This document shows positions 27,561 to 39,150 of a DNA stretch of 64,000 bases, one piece after another. The DNA comes from Callipepla californica brunnescens (taxonomy: Eukaryota > Chordata > Aves > Galliformes > Odontophoridae). The translations under genes were made by a program, and so were the position numbers. The stretch covers positions 124,001 through 188,000 of the forward strand of contig JALIRH010000076.1 in the NCBI GenBank assembly GCA_023055505.1. The letters run 5' to 3'. How positions within the stretch are numbered: position 1 is the stretch's first letter; every line of letters starts with the position of its first letter. Below the pieces are notes generated by a model, which was given only the letters and a program-made list of their open reading frames with translations, was not told the origin of the DNA and did no database searches.

Positions 27561-27687
27561 TCGGTAGGTGGCTGGGTGTAAGCCGCAGTGAAATGCTCAG
27601 ATGTCTGGGATTATTGGCAGCGTGTGTTGATCAGTGTTGGGCACTCGGTAAGGATGCTTCTGGAACTAGTCCTCTGCTATCCCGTAG

Positions 27688-28020
27688 AGTCACGGAATGG
27701 CTTGTATTGGAAGGAGCCCGAATTCCAACCACCCACCGAATCGGGCTGCCCACGGCCTCATCCAGCCTGGCCTTGGGCACCTCCAGGGATGGGGCATCTG
27801 CAGTTTCTTTGGGCAGCCTGTGCTTCACTGCACCACCCTCCGAGTAAACAGCTTCCTCCTAACATCTAAGGTAAGTCTTCACTCATTCAGTTTAAAGCTG
27901 TTCCCCTCCCCCCTCCTCCCCCCAACCCTTGCTCTGTCACTGCACGACTGTAAAAAAGCTCTCCCCTACCTGTTTATAAGCTGCCTTCAAGTACTAGAAG
28001 GCCCCGTTGAGGTCTCTTGC
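27688..28020 (-). repeat. CR1 LINE fragment, 3' region
   Basis: Antisense CR1. The left end reads 'agagtcacggaatggcttgtattggaag', then 'cccacggcctcatccagcctgg', the 'gatggggcatctgc' block, 'cttcctcctaacatctaag' and 'tataagctgccttcaagtac'. A C-rich patch and small deletions interrupt it. Confidence 0.85.
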
Positions 28021-30160
28021 TCAGTGATTTCAAAAACATTGGGGTTTCCAACTGTAAGAGCTGTAAGAGGTGATGGTAACTTGCATTTTCACACTGAATC
28101 CTGTGCTAGATGCAGTGACTGAGCAGCTACAGAGAGCTGAGCCAGAGTGAGGGAAGTTTTGAGTTTGTCATCTAACGTGAAACCTGAGAGTGTGACCCTA
28201 CAGAAAGGTGAAGTAAACTTCAGTCCCCTCTGTCGTCTCTTTGGAACCAGAAAGTTGCTGAAAATCTCTAACAGCTGGCAGTTACTGTAGAAGTGAAACC
28301 TAGGGGTCATGATATCTTTTACCTAAACAGCTCCCAAACACTCTTTTTTTTTTTCTTTTTTTTTTTTTTCCTCTGAACTAGTAATTATTTTGACAGTTGT
28401 GGCTCTGAAATGTAAACGAAGAAAATGTATGCCTTCCAAACACTATATTAAGATCACTTCTCTTTACATTTGTTTACTGTCCTCATGGAAATTATTCTGA
28501 TGTCAGAGGAACTTTGTGTGTTCAAGTCCGAGCTGCCTTCTCTCATGCTCTCTCATCTGCAGTTTGATGCTTTTGTTTCATGTAAACTCTATTTTGAGTT
28601 TTGTATATTTGTCTTTTATAGCACTTACTGTGAGAGCTTTGTTGTTGTGCTTCATATGGACAGTTGAGAGATGCTTCTGTGATACAAACCACTCAGATTT
28701 CTGTTGAACTTAACGTTTTCTAACTTTTCTTCCAAGTTAGTACGATGTGTATTTCAGAGTAAGCGTTTCTGAGTGTTGGTTGAGCTGCACTGTTGAGAGC
28801 GCTGAGAATTCTGGGGCACGTCTGAGGAGGAGCACTAATTTCAGTAGCAAACAGAAATAAGCCCAGAAGGCAGCAGCAGTAGAAAGCCCTTCTGGATGTA
28901 GTAGGTCTGTTGGTGAGACTTACTAGCATCTTGCTTCATAAGGGATTAGTGCCTTCGATGCAAAATTGGCGTCGCTGTGACCAGGACACTGTGTCGTACA
29001 TTACTGTCTGCCCTTAAATTTCCGTGTTTCAGAGAAAGCAGTGAGTGAATATTGAACAAGTCATTGTCCTTATGCAAGTGAAAGTCACCTGCTCTTCTGG
29101 GCTTCCTTAGCCAGAATCAACGTGCCATGCTCCTTGCTTTATTCAGTCTGTCCGCTTCTCTTGTGATCTGTGACAGCGGGTATGTGCAAGCAGACTTGCT
29201 CAATGGTTTTGAGGGTATATTTGTAGTATGTCCCACCACAGTCCTGCAGAAGGTTCCCTCTGGTTCATTAGCACAGCGTATCTCTGTGAACACAGAGTAC
29301 AGTTTTTGTCATTATTTGCAGTCTTAGTGTTTGGTAATTGCAACTTTTTAAAATGTACTGAATGAAAGTTAATTAAACTTATTTTTGCATTGCACTTAAT
29401 GCCCTTCTTCCGTGGGCTGTCTTTTACTGGCGGAAGGCCTGGTGTTTTCAGTCTTGGAGGGCAGCAGTATCTTTGTTGCTTTCCTTGAAGCCCCAGTTCA
29501 AGTAGTAGGTTGACTTCTGCATACACGACATGCCTTTTACAGCAGGTTAAACGTGGCAGTAAATGCCTGGGCATCTGTTGAAGTAGATGAAAAACGCTGT
29601 AAAATTGTCTGCTTTGTCGAAGAGTACAGCTGATTTATAGCCTCTTACTTGTTTCAGCCTCTTCAGAACTTAATTTTCAGTACAGGAGGGTTTAGGGCTG
29701 AGTGTAGATCTGTTCAGAAGCCATCTGAGCTTTATAAAAATCTAGTAGGAACAGTTAATAGTGAAAGGATGCTAGAGTATCCTTCAGTAGAAGGCATTCA
29801 ACAGCGGATGCGTTCCATCTTATATCTATTAAAGCTTTTGGTGTTTTATGACTCTCCCAACAGATCCAGAGTCATCAGGTGCCAATAGTGTGTTTTGCAC
29901 ACACAAGATTGTATCAGATTGGAATTGGAAGGATGGGCTAGGGCATATCAGTGCTGTTAACAATTAATGATCCAGATGATAAGATAATGAGTAAGCTTAA
30001 TTAAATCTGAATTAGTGATATGATCCTGTTGAAATAAATGACTTTTGCTTTAACCTTTCCTGCTCCTTTTAGTATGAGTGGGTTGTTTGTTGTTTTCTTC
30101 GGTGTGTGCTTTTGGTGTGTGTCTAGTTTTGCATGTCATCATTCATCAAGTTGATGATCG

Positions 30161-30580
30161 TGATGCCGGGAAATCCGATGTAGTAACTTGACACAGCAAT
30201 GCAATATGTCAAGCAGGTATTCCATTTATTACAGCGCTGGGTGCATGGGGGATCCCTCCACCAAACATGCACACCAAAGAGAGAAATGAATACATATTTA
30301 AAGGTATAGCACATGCATATTCATCGCATCCCAAACTCTGGTTATCAAGGGGATTAAACCTAAGGGTCAGTTTTCAAATCTTGAAGGGGGAGAGCTCCTC
30401 ATTGTTCCTGAAGAGAGGCACCTCTTGGGTTATCTTGTTGGGAAAACAAGATGTCCATCCTGCTTTCTTATTACAAGCTTATTATTTTGATATAAGCCCA
30501 TCCAACACATCTGGCCCAACAGATAAATCAGCAGGGAGTAGCAGTTGTCTTTACTGTAGAGAAGCTGTTCTCATGATTCA
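30161..30580 (-). mobile_element. LTR of the reversed retroviral fragment
   Basis: 420 bp, compared with 429 bp for the LTRs of the intact provirus. The U5 and R parts and the LTR start (read on the minus strand: TGAATCATGAGAACAGC) are closely alike, including the AATAAA region and the segment encoding the 'ccatgcacccagcgctg' stretch. The middle of U3 differs by several replacements and indels. The ends are TG and CA, as in the intact copy. Confidence 0.88.
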
Positions 30581-30867
30581 GTCCCCCCTTTTCAATATAA
30601 TTGGCAAATTCTGTTTCCCATAGCATACTACTGTCCGTTATTGCCTTCCTGAAATATTTCCCAGGTTCTGCTTGGTGGTTTATGCCATTTCTTTTCCAGG
30701 TGGCATAATCATCTAGGTTCCTTCGACACTGCACACATATACAAGTTATCACTGTAAGAACAAAGAGCACAACTATTGCTACAAACAGTTGCTTTAGTCA
30801 GGCTAAGTTAGGGAGCCAGTGAGTGAGCTTATTTTATAAGTGTGTAAATCCAAATGAGGTATCATCT
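30581..30867 (-). pseudogene. env: Env C-terminal remnant, reversed
   Basis: On the minus strand the frame 30,528-30,770 reads part of the membrane anchor and a cytoplasmic tail with DDYATWKRN, matching the intact env tail near residues 425-435. The Cys-rich junction after the membrane span is shorter here. Unlike the intact env, the frame does not stop before the polypurine tract but runs on into the LTR. The upstream part breaks off at 30,867, within the ectodomain region just after the CX6CC segment. Confidence 0.85.
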
Positions 30868-32227
30868 TCCAAATTCATGGAGTTGATGATCCGTTAGAGA
30901 CCAAAACAATTCACTGCATTGGCTGGACATGCAGAAACTTCAGTTGTTTATTCAACAGAAGACAGGACATCAGGTGATGGTTTTAAAGGAAACAAACTTA
31001 GCTTCCTTCCTGAAGTAATGTACTCAAATTGCTGCTGGGAAGTTTTAGGTTAAAAAATCTTGCAGGGGAGGTCCGTGATGTGCAGGGTTGTGGAGGCTCT
31101 CAGAGCAGCTTAGATTCCCATCTGTCATGAATGATACAGGTATACTTGTTCCAAAGTTTCTTTGCCATCCTTCCAAGGTGTCATTATCTGTTGTATTGCT
31201 GTAGGGTGACATTTTAATAACATAAAGCTTGTTCAGTTGACCAGCACTTCATGCTTTTTCTTTGCTTTTCCGTCCCATTTCCCACAGCAGGACTTAGTCC
31301 TTCCTTCCAAGCTACCATATGTCTTTTTTCTTCTTCTGAAGTTTCTCTTTCCACTTGATTCTGTATCACCAACTGCGTGCTCTGGTACCCTGCACTCTGC
31401 CAAGGCTAGGAGAATAAATCATGTTTGAAAATACAGGAATAGTTAGTTGTTCTTTAAAATTGTTTAAGGTGTTACTGTGCTTCTCGTGCTCAGATTAGTA
31501 AGTTCTGTCCTTAAAAAATGCTGGCACGATGTGCTCAGTGCTGTGCTCCTTCGTTCTCTCTTATTTCTGTGTTTGTGACACTAAGATAGGAGTTTTTCCT
31601 CATTTGACAGTTTGGGCAACTGGAGAGCTGTGGAGTTGTTTAGAAAGGTTAGCAAATACCACGGAAAATCTGCTTAAGAAGTTCTGCCCCTTTTAAAGGC
31701 TGCGTAAGCTGAAAGGCACCTGACCTTTCTGCTACTCACTGTTTAGGTTTTGTATGCTGTTCCTGTGTTCTTGTAGACCTGAGAAGCTTGGAGCATTCTC
31801 TTTGTGGTCTGTGTGTGTCAGAAAGCTTTGCAGTTGTAATGACTACTTCTTCAGGTACAGATTAAGAAGTGAGTATTTCATACAACCTGCTTCACGTGAT
31901 GAAATTTAGCCAGTTCTTTTTCCATCTAAAATTCTGATAGAGGTTACTCTGATACCTCTCTGAACTAAAACTGACCCTCTGTGAACCTTCTGGAGGATCT
32001 TACTGAAGACTGACTTTGTTTTACAATTGTTGGTGGCTCTTGTCTCTACTTTACTCCCAAAACGTTGCATGAATTAATTGCTTCCTGCGGTCTCTGTGTG
32101 ATACTATAATTCTGTCAGTTGGATATTTGTAGTTGTAAGAATGAGGTTGAGATTTGTAGCTGTTTTTGTTTGTTTACTTGTTTGTTTTCTGGCAGTATAG
32201 CGAGTGAACTGGAAGGCAACTGTTGTA

Positions 32228-32306
32228 ATTATAGAATGGCTTGGGTTAAGAGGACCTTGAAGATCCTGTAGTTCCAACTCTTCTGCCACAGGCAAGGTTG
32301 CCTAAG
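32228..32306 (-). repeat. Short CR1 3'-end fragment
   Basis: Antisense CR1 terminus: 'attatagaatggcttgggtt' followed by a worn 'aagaggaccttgaagatcctgtagttccaactc'. It is only about 80 bp. Confidence 0.75.
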
Positions 32307-33752
32307 GTCTAATGAATGGATTTGTGTTAGGTTTGCGTGTTGGTCAGTTTGATCGAATTGCGGTGTCAGCTGAGGATCTCCACATGCTGCCCCAGGTTCT
32401 GCAGGTGAAGATGCATTTGTCTCCTCTGGTTGGACACCGATTGCAGGTTAAGGAAATGAGGCAACTGCCTGATGATACTGGTAATCAAGAGACTGCTTCA
32501 CCTCTGAAGGGAGTGGTGCTGGCTTTCCTTCCTCCAGTAAACTGCTACGTGGAACTAAGTCAGAAAAAAATACTCTTGCTACCATGATCAATTCTATGCT
32601 GTTTTAGCTGTTTTCTTCTATTTACACAAGAGTGGCAGTGGCCTTTTTTGTGGTTTACATTTTGAGAAAGGATAATATGTCCATCTCTTCAAAAAGAGCC
32701 TCCATTTTCTGAAGGCCATTGTTAGAGAATGTCAGATGTTTGTCTGATAAGTCCACTTATTTGTCATCATTTAGTCACCAACTTTGAATTCATACTGTGG
32801 TTTCTACCATCTGCTTCCACTGAGAATTCTTCCAGCAAACATATTCTTAATGCAATTTTAATAATGAGGAACAAATAGATCATGTTCTGCTGAGGACGTT
32901 TAACTTCAGGTTAAGCCTACAGGGTGCTCTTGAGATGCTTTCATTCTTCACACAAAATAGAAGATAATATTGACCATGGTGTTGCTGGTGGTTTGTTCCG
33001 TGTTTATATGTATTTATTTGTATTTATCCTAACAGCACATTTTTAAGTATGTTGTATGCTTTCAGTATCTACCCTATTGACATGTTTGCAGTTGTCTTTT
33101 AGCTGCTCACACTTTGTGTCAGAGGATTTTGTGTAGTGCTGCCCTCCTCTCTGCTTTGAGTTTCCTTTAACAGTTAGACCAAGCAAACTTCTTGAGAGGA
33201 TTTTGCGCTCATAATATTTGGAGGCAGTCTTAAAAATAGTTATTCCAAATACTCTTTTCTTTGTCCCTAAGTGTCTTTCTCCTCTTTAACTTAGCTGCTG
33301 TTTAGCAGCTGAAGAGATTTCCTTGGCTTATCCTGAATAAAATGGAAATCAAAGCTGCCACTGATCCAGCTGAAATATGATGATTTAATTTCTTACTATG
33401 TCACCTTAGTCTCAAGATCAGCAACATGATTCAGCTCCCATTTGTGTCTCTGGTAGCGGAGGTGTTGAAAATAAAGATTAATCCTCAAGGAGAAATCTTT
33501 CTGCTTTTCCATGGTCTTACCAACAATTTTTTTCTTAAGATTTCTTTCCAACTTCAGTTCATAGATTGATAGAAAACAGTTGTCTTATTGGGTTTAGATG
33601 TCTGTGTATTTATGAATTTCAAATTTAGACACAGTTAGTATTCCTTCTAAACTAAATTGTTCTTGTTTTTTCTTCTCCATTCCCATTTTTCCAATCTTTC
33701 TTGCACTTTTCTCCCTCCCTTGCCCCCATTTTCCCTCTAAAAATATCCTTAG

Positions 33753-33999
33753 GAATGACTTGCTGATGACGTGCCGCCACCTGAGTATGGAGGAGTGTGT
33801 CGCTGAGATCACGCACCAGCTGGGAGCAGACGAAAATGGAAAAATTTCCTTCCAGTGTTTTAGTCAGTGTCACATGCAACTGGTGCACGAAATCAGGAAG
33901 GAGGAAGTAGAGCTTTCTGTGAAATCTGATGACTCTTGTAAAAAGAAAAAGTTCAGAGAGAGGATAGCTTCCTGGCAAGTAGCAGCAATAACAGTTCAG
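33753..33999 (+). pseudogene. MCC: MCC-like second exon, with lesions
   Basis: After the acceptor TTAG the frame reads NDLLMTCRHLSMEE, then LGADENGKISFQ and EIRKEEVELSVKSD, then ERIASW. This is the second EF hand and the following conserved block of MCC as I recall it. Three oddities stand out. The last calcium-ligand position of the second loop is Cys where human MCC has Asp. One extra Lys codon lies in the basic stretch. After the Trp codon at 33,973-33,975 about 4 nt seem to be missing, so that a neighbouring frame now reads SSSNNSS, like the family. The donor CAG|GTAGGT at 34,000 is good. It may be a pseudogene or a decaying copy, and the lesions rest on memory of the human protein. Confidence 0.65.
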
Positions 34000-35654
34000 G
34001 TAGGTATGACTTCTAAAAGTCCTGCTGATGTTTAACAGACAATACACTCTGAGGTTGTTGCTACCAGTGCTTTTTGGCATCAGAAATTTCTCTGTAGAGT
34101 TTTAGGGTCACGTGCTTTGGCACACATTTGTCATATGTTAAAGTGTTGTTATAACTGTTGCATCCGTGTCATTTGATGTGCGTACAAATGTGTGAAGAAT
34201 ATCCTCTTCTAAAAGCTATGGTTACTCAAGATGACAACCTTTCTTGAAAAGACAAGAGTTGTGGTTCTGTCTTTATCTTGCAATCCTGTGGGCCACGTGC
34301 ACCCCAGCAGAGCTGTGCTGCAGCTCCCCCCACCTCGTGCCATCAGAGCGGTGGCTCTGCCCTGCCAAGCAGCCTGTCCCATTGCTCACAGCTGCCAAAC
34401 AGCTTTGTGCTGTCAGCGCATTCTGGGCTGGAAATGGGTAAGGGAGGGTGCAGGGGAGTGCTGACTCTCACTCTCACATCTGTCACACACATGCACTCTC
34501 ATCAAACCCCGCATGCATTTTGTGTAGCGTGTGCTTGTGCCTCTTGTTGAGTAAAACACAGTGATTGCCAATACTGATATTTGAACCTGACTCACAGCAT
34601 CTCAGAAGCAAACAGAACCCAGAAAAAAGAATTGTGGATGAAGGAAAAAAAAGGACAGATTAGTACTTTTTTTTGGTCAAGATAAATAATGTGGCAGTAT
34701 GCTTACCTTGTTAAAAAAAAAGCATGTCAGCTTTCAAAGATAACAATTGGAAATGACATTACATGCAGAAACATGCTAACAAATTCAGTGTATATCAGTG
34801 AATGCTTTGTAAAGACAAAACAGTTGATCTCAACAAAATCTTTAAAATTGAAACTCAGTGGACTCTGTTTTAAAACATTTCTACATGGTGGCAAATCTGA
34901 CTGCAAAAAAATCCAGACCGTTGACTGATGCTGAATTTATTAAGCAGTGTTTGAAAAATGTGGCAGATATAATTTCTCCTGATATCTGGTAGTAGCTTCT
35001 GATGGAGCCCTGGAGGTGACTGGTAAAAAAGTGGGATCCCTGCAGTGTGATGAAATGTCACTGCATGGATAATGTCATGCAAACAGTCAGCAAAGCTGTG
35101 AATTCCATACAGCCCAAGGAACAGAATTGTTGCCAATCCAGGACTTCCTTAGAAGTGTGGGTGCTGACTATGGGGACATGATTTACGTTTCTGAAGGAAG
35201 GTGACTGGTTGCTAAAAAAAATGACACAATTTGCAAATGGAATTCAAATCTATTGTGGGTTCAAAGGGAGAATTTGTGCCAGAATGTGAAGATGCATTTT
35301 TCATCACAGATTTTGCGTTTTAATGGATTTGGCTTCTCACTGAAATGAGTTAAACATGTGTCTTCAAGGTAAAAATCAACTTATCTGTGCGATGTTTCAA
35401 ACCATAACAGTGTTTGAAATGAAACTTAAGTTATGGCAAGCTCAAGTTATAGCGATTAATTGTATTCATGTTGATGTTTTGGCTAAACACAGTCCCATGA
35501 ACAGCAAAAAATACATAGCCTTGCTTTCTGTTTTGATTTCAGCTGTCTTTTTTTTTTTTGTTTTTTTTTTTGAGTGTGTCCTAAATGAAGTTAGAAATGC
35601 GTTTTGTTCCTTTTTTTATCCTCAGATATACTTCACACATCATTTAATTCCTTT
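34000..35654. other. Intron-like stretch, nothing recognised
   Basis: This would be the start of intron 2 of the MCC-like gene if the gene continues. I did not find the next MCC exon here or further right in the window. T-tracts lie around 35,551-35,574. Confidence 0.4.
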
Positions 35655-35925
35655 TCAGTAGTCAGCCTCCAGGAACAGGCAGCTGTGTGTGTCGGTTCTT
35701 AGGATCACCTCCCTTAACCTGCTGGCCACCCTCCTTTCAATGCCCTGCAGGATGCCCTTGGCCTTCTTGGTCTCCAAGGCACGCTGCTGGCTTGTGGCCA
35801 CCAGGACACCCAGATCCTTCTCAGCACAGCCTCCTGTCCAGCAGGTCATCCCCCAATGCGTTCCTTCCCAGGTTCAGGGCTCTACACTTGCTTTTGTTAA
35901 ACCTCATTGTATTTCTTTCTTAAAT
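35655..35925 (-). repeat. CR1 LINE internal fragment
   Basis: Antisense CR1 from inside the ORF2 3' half: 'ggatcacctcccttaacctgctggccac', 'gcaggatgcccttggccttcttggt', 'ccaggacacccagatccttctc' and 'cctgtccagcaggtcatcccc'. The 3' UTR end is absent, so this is not a simple 5' truncation. Confidence 0.85.
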
Positions 35926-38361
35926 CACCTCCAGCAGCTGTATCAGACGCCACCTCAAAATCAAGATGACCCTAAGTATCTTTTTTATGGGATGGTGTGT
36001 ATTCCTTATCTCATAGGTTTAATTATCTTCACCTCCTTGCTTATGCTGGTTGTTCTTTTAGTGCTGTTGCTGCTATATTTTCTGTGTTTGCTGTCCACCA
36101 TTTGTCTGCTAGACATTTATTGTCAACTTGTGTTTTAAATCCTTGTTTCTTGTACAGATTGGCTTAATTACGATTTACGGTAATTTAAAGATTGGGCCTA
36201 AACTTTACCAGGGAAGGTTTGTTTTGTCACAGTCTCATAACATATCCCAAAAAGAAATGTTAGTAAAGGCTGTCCCAAACTCGCATGACAAACATTCAAA
36301 TCTGGTAATGCAGGCAGTTCAGCCTCTGCTCTTTTTTTCCTATTTTCTAGCATCTTCTGGTGGTATGAGAATAATTTAATACATTTTAAAGTTGTTGAGT
36401 GAATTAATATTTCTCTTCATGTTTATTTTTTAAAAGTATGTCTTGAATTATTTCAAATTTCCTGCCTTGTTCTGTTTTGCTCTGTGCTGATGAAGCCTGA
36501 CCTTTAAGCCTGTGGGGACTCGATGGTTTCTGTACTCATCCTGCATTGACTCTTGCAGAGTCTTTGCAATAATTGGACAGCATATGGGTACGTTCTCTTA
36601 TATCGTTATTACAGTACTCACACTATTAAAGTCAATGGACACTCTAATTTGCAAGTGATAACCTGGATGAACCTGAATGTGAACTTTGTTAATTTAATGT
36701 TCTTCAAACATTGCTTAGAAATTGTTAAATGTGAGTAACTTCTGAGAGTGCTGCTGGAGACTTGCATTGATTGTATGCTAACCTGACTTTTTAATATATC
36801 AGTTCTGTAGGAAATTCAGGAAGAATGTCAGCTACTGACCAGATCTGAGGGGACTGTTCCAGTTAAAGAGACTGAAAAGACACAGTTCTATTAAATCTGT
36901 GTGAATAGTGTGTCCAGAGATGGAAGTGAATTGCTCGCCAAAGGTACAGCTGACGTATGCCTCTCATGATCCAGAGCAGGAAATGGCTTGAACAGCTGTG
37001 GCTTCTGTCAGGTTGTTAGATATTAATAGTTTTACATGTTTTAAGTGTAGAATTTCCTGTCCCACTGTGAGCTACGTATACTTATCGATACAATTTCATA
37101 TTCTAGATAAATAGTTATAAATACTAGAGTCCACAATCCTTAGCTGTTGGTTAGTCATCACTAATTAATTCATAGTCAGCTCCTCTCTTCTCTTTACTGA
37201 AAATCTGATATGGTAATTATGGATCAAACCTACAAATAAACCAAAGGTGAAGCAGAAATTCAGCCTCAGATTAACCTTATAGGTAAGAGTGGCTAATTTC
37301 TACTTTGCATTAATTCTGTGTTTCATGTTATTGCAAACAAAGTGCTTTTATGAAACTGGTGCAGTGACTGCACTTAGTTACGCTGCATTTAGTTAAAAGC
37401 TACAGAGCTAACATCTCGAAGGTGTGCTGCAGATTCTTCTTGAGATTTTATAAACGGAATTTTACCGTTGGTAAATTGGTCTTTTTATCTGAAACAGCCA
37501 TGACTACCTGTTAGGCCAAAGTACAAGTACATATGTATATATTACAACGGAAGTACGTACAGAAAAGCACATACGTACTTATTCTTTGGTATCAGTTTGG
37601 CCTGACAGGTCACATAGAGTTGATTTTATATACCTATATTAACTACCTTTGTTAAGAGTAGTATATGTATAGAGTATATGTAACTTTTTCTTATAAAAAA
37701 GAAATCATTAACCAAATAATCTACTAATCTAATCTATTAATAAAAAACTGGTTGTTTCTGCTCATTGAGCAGCCACAGAAGGCATTTCCATTTGCATGTG
37801 TTCTACATGGACATTAAAAGGGGAAAATTAATGATGCTGTTCTTACAACTGTCAGCCAGTTCTTCAGCCGTGAGTTAACCTGAATTTGAACTGAACCTCA
37901 TGAATATAGAGTGAAGCAAAGAAAACAGTTGCTCTGAAACTTTGGAATACACTACCCCACAAATGGGCTTAATATTTCTTTTATCTTTCAAATTTTTCTA
38001 GTAGGCATTCAGTTTCATTGTTGACATCTTGGATAGTTTTTATACTTGGTAAAGATCTGCTTAGAAAACCGCGTAATACAGTAGGGAAAAAAATGAAAAC
38101 CTGAAGGCTGAAGAAAGAGATGCTAGCATTACTTGAGGAACTGAGAGTGAAAGTTAAGTCTTGAGCAATTTTATTTCTTAAAAAGTACTATTAAGTATTT
38201 CCCATGTTTACAGTGATTATGGCAGCACAGAATTCTGAGGTTTTTTAATGTTGAGGATACTGCTGTCACCGTGAAATGAGATATTGTGCTGATCTCAAAA
38301 AATGCAGTGGTAGAAAGTGAAAATGTTCCAGGACCTGAACTAGTTCTGGAGCTCAGGAACA
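35926..38361. other. AT-rich intron-like stretch
   Basis: No exon is recognised. At about 37,528-37,590 there is a cluster of short self-complementary steps (catatgtatat, gtacgtac, acatacgtactt), which could fold but has no known role. Confidence 0.4.
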
Positions 38362-38995
38362 AAAGGAAAGTTTATGGTCTTTGGAAGAGACGGGCAAGCA
38401 GATCAAGAGAATTACAGATATGTAGTGAAGCTGTGCACGGAGAAAATTAGAAAGGCCAAAGCCCAGCTAGAACTGAACTTGCCCACTAAGGTGGAAGATA
38501 ACCATAAATATTTCTATAAATACATCAATTGTAAGAGGAAGGGTAAGGAGAATCTCCATACCTCGTAGGATGCAGAGGGGAACACAGAGCCCAAGGATGA
38601 GGACGAGGTGGAGGTACTTAATGCTTTCTTTGCCTCAGTCTTTAAGAGTAAGACTAGTTGCTGCCTGGGCGCACAGCCCCCTGCACAGGAAGAGAGGGAT
38701 GGGGAACAGAATAGGCCCTGCTTAATCCACGATGAGATGGTTTTGGACCTGCTTTGAAGGCTGCATGGTCACAAGTTCGTGGGGCCACATGGACTGCACC
38801 GTAGAGTGCTGAGACAGTTGGTGGATGTGGTTGCCAAGCCACTCTCCATCATCCTTCCCAAGTCCTGGCTAACAGGGGATGTCCCGGTGGACTGGAGACT
38901 GGCAACATCTTTATTGATGATCTTGATGAGGGAACTGAATGCATCCTCAGTACGTTTACAGATGACACCACGTTGGGAGGGAGTGCTGGAAGGTA
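38362..38995 (+). repeat. CR1 LINE fragment with internal deletion
   Basis: This is sense CR1 ORF2. The left part encodes the region before the RT core (a frame at 38,374-38,568 reads QLELNLPTKVEDNHKYFYKYI). It runs up to a block encoding 'SWLTGDVPVDWRLAT', then jumps at about 38,910 to the block encoding the region around the RT catalytic motif ('..TFTDDTTLGG' at about 38,950-38,985). The middle of the RT domain is therefore deleted. Confidence 0.85.
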
Positions 38996-39074
38996 GACAA
39001 TACTTTTTGGATAGAGAAAGATTTGGTGAGTCCATCAGAATTTTGAATATGAAATGAAATAGAAGTGGAAGATT

Positions 39075-39150
39075 GTTAGTAAAGATGATAAATAGAAGCG
39101 GCCCCAGTACTGAGCCCTGGGGGACACCGCTCATGTCCGGAAACATTGTC
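39075..39150 (-). repeat. CR1 LINE fragment, RT core, opposite strand
   Basis: On the minus strand the frame reads SGVPQGSVLGPLLFIIFTNN, the conserved CR1 RT segment. It lies just after a sense CR1 piece, so two CR1 fragments meet tail to tail or one was inverted. The right edge is unclear. Confidence 0.8.

Larger units (their letters stand above)
30161..30867 (-). mobile_element. Partial endogenous retrovirus: env tail plus LTR
   Basis: This is a reversed, older relative of the intact provirus at 51.7-60.2 kb. It keeps one LTR (30,161-30,580) and the C-terminal end of env with the polypurine tract between them. Everything upstream of the env tail is absent. The fragment is flanked by a 19-bp imperfect direct repeat (30,141-30,159 and 30,873-30,891), which is unusual for a retroviral insertion. 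Confidence 0.88.
27382..33752 (+). other. MCC: Intron 1 of the MCC-like gene
   Basis: This is inferred from the phase-compatible ends (donor GTTGAG at 27,382, acceptor TTAG ending at 33,752). It contains the rest of the CpG island, a CR1 piece, T-tracts at 28,344-28,369, the reversed retroviral fragment at 30,161-30,867 and a short CR1 piece near 32,230. The stretches 28,021-30,140, 30,892-32,227 and 32,307-33,750 show nothing else I recognise. Confidence 0.6.

Noticed and set aside
26815..27847. Long open frames on both strands in the CpG island (up to 284 codons)
   Set aside because: GC-rich DNA has few stops. The Pro/Arg/Ala-rich translations have no family likeness except the short MCC-like part from 27,251.
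37528..37590. Self-complementary AT-rich steps as an origin or regulatory site
   Set aside because: Short and imperfect, in an AT-rich intron-like stretch; no other support.
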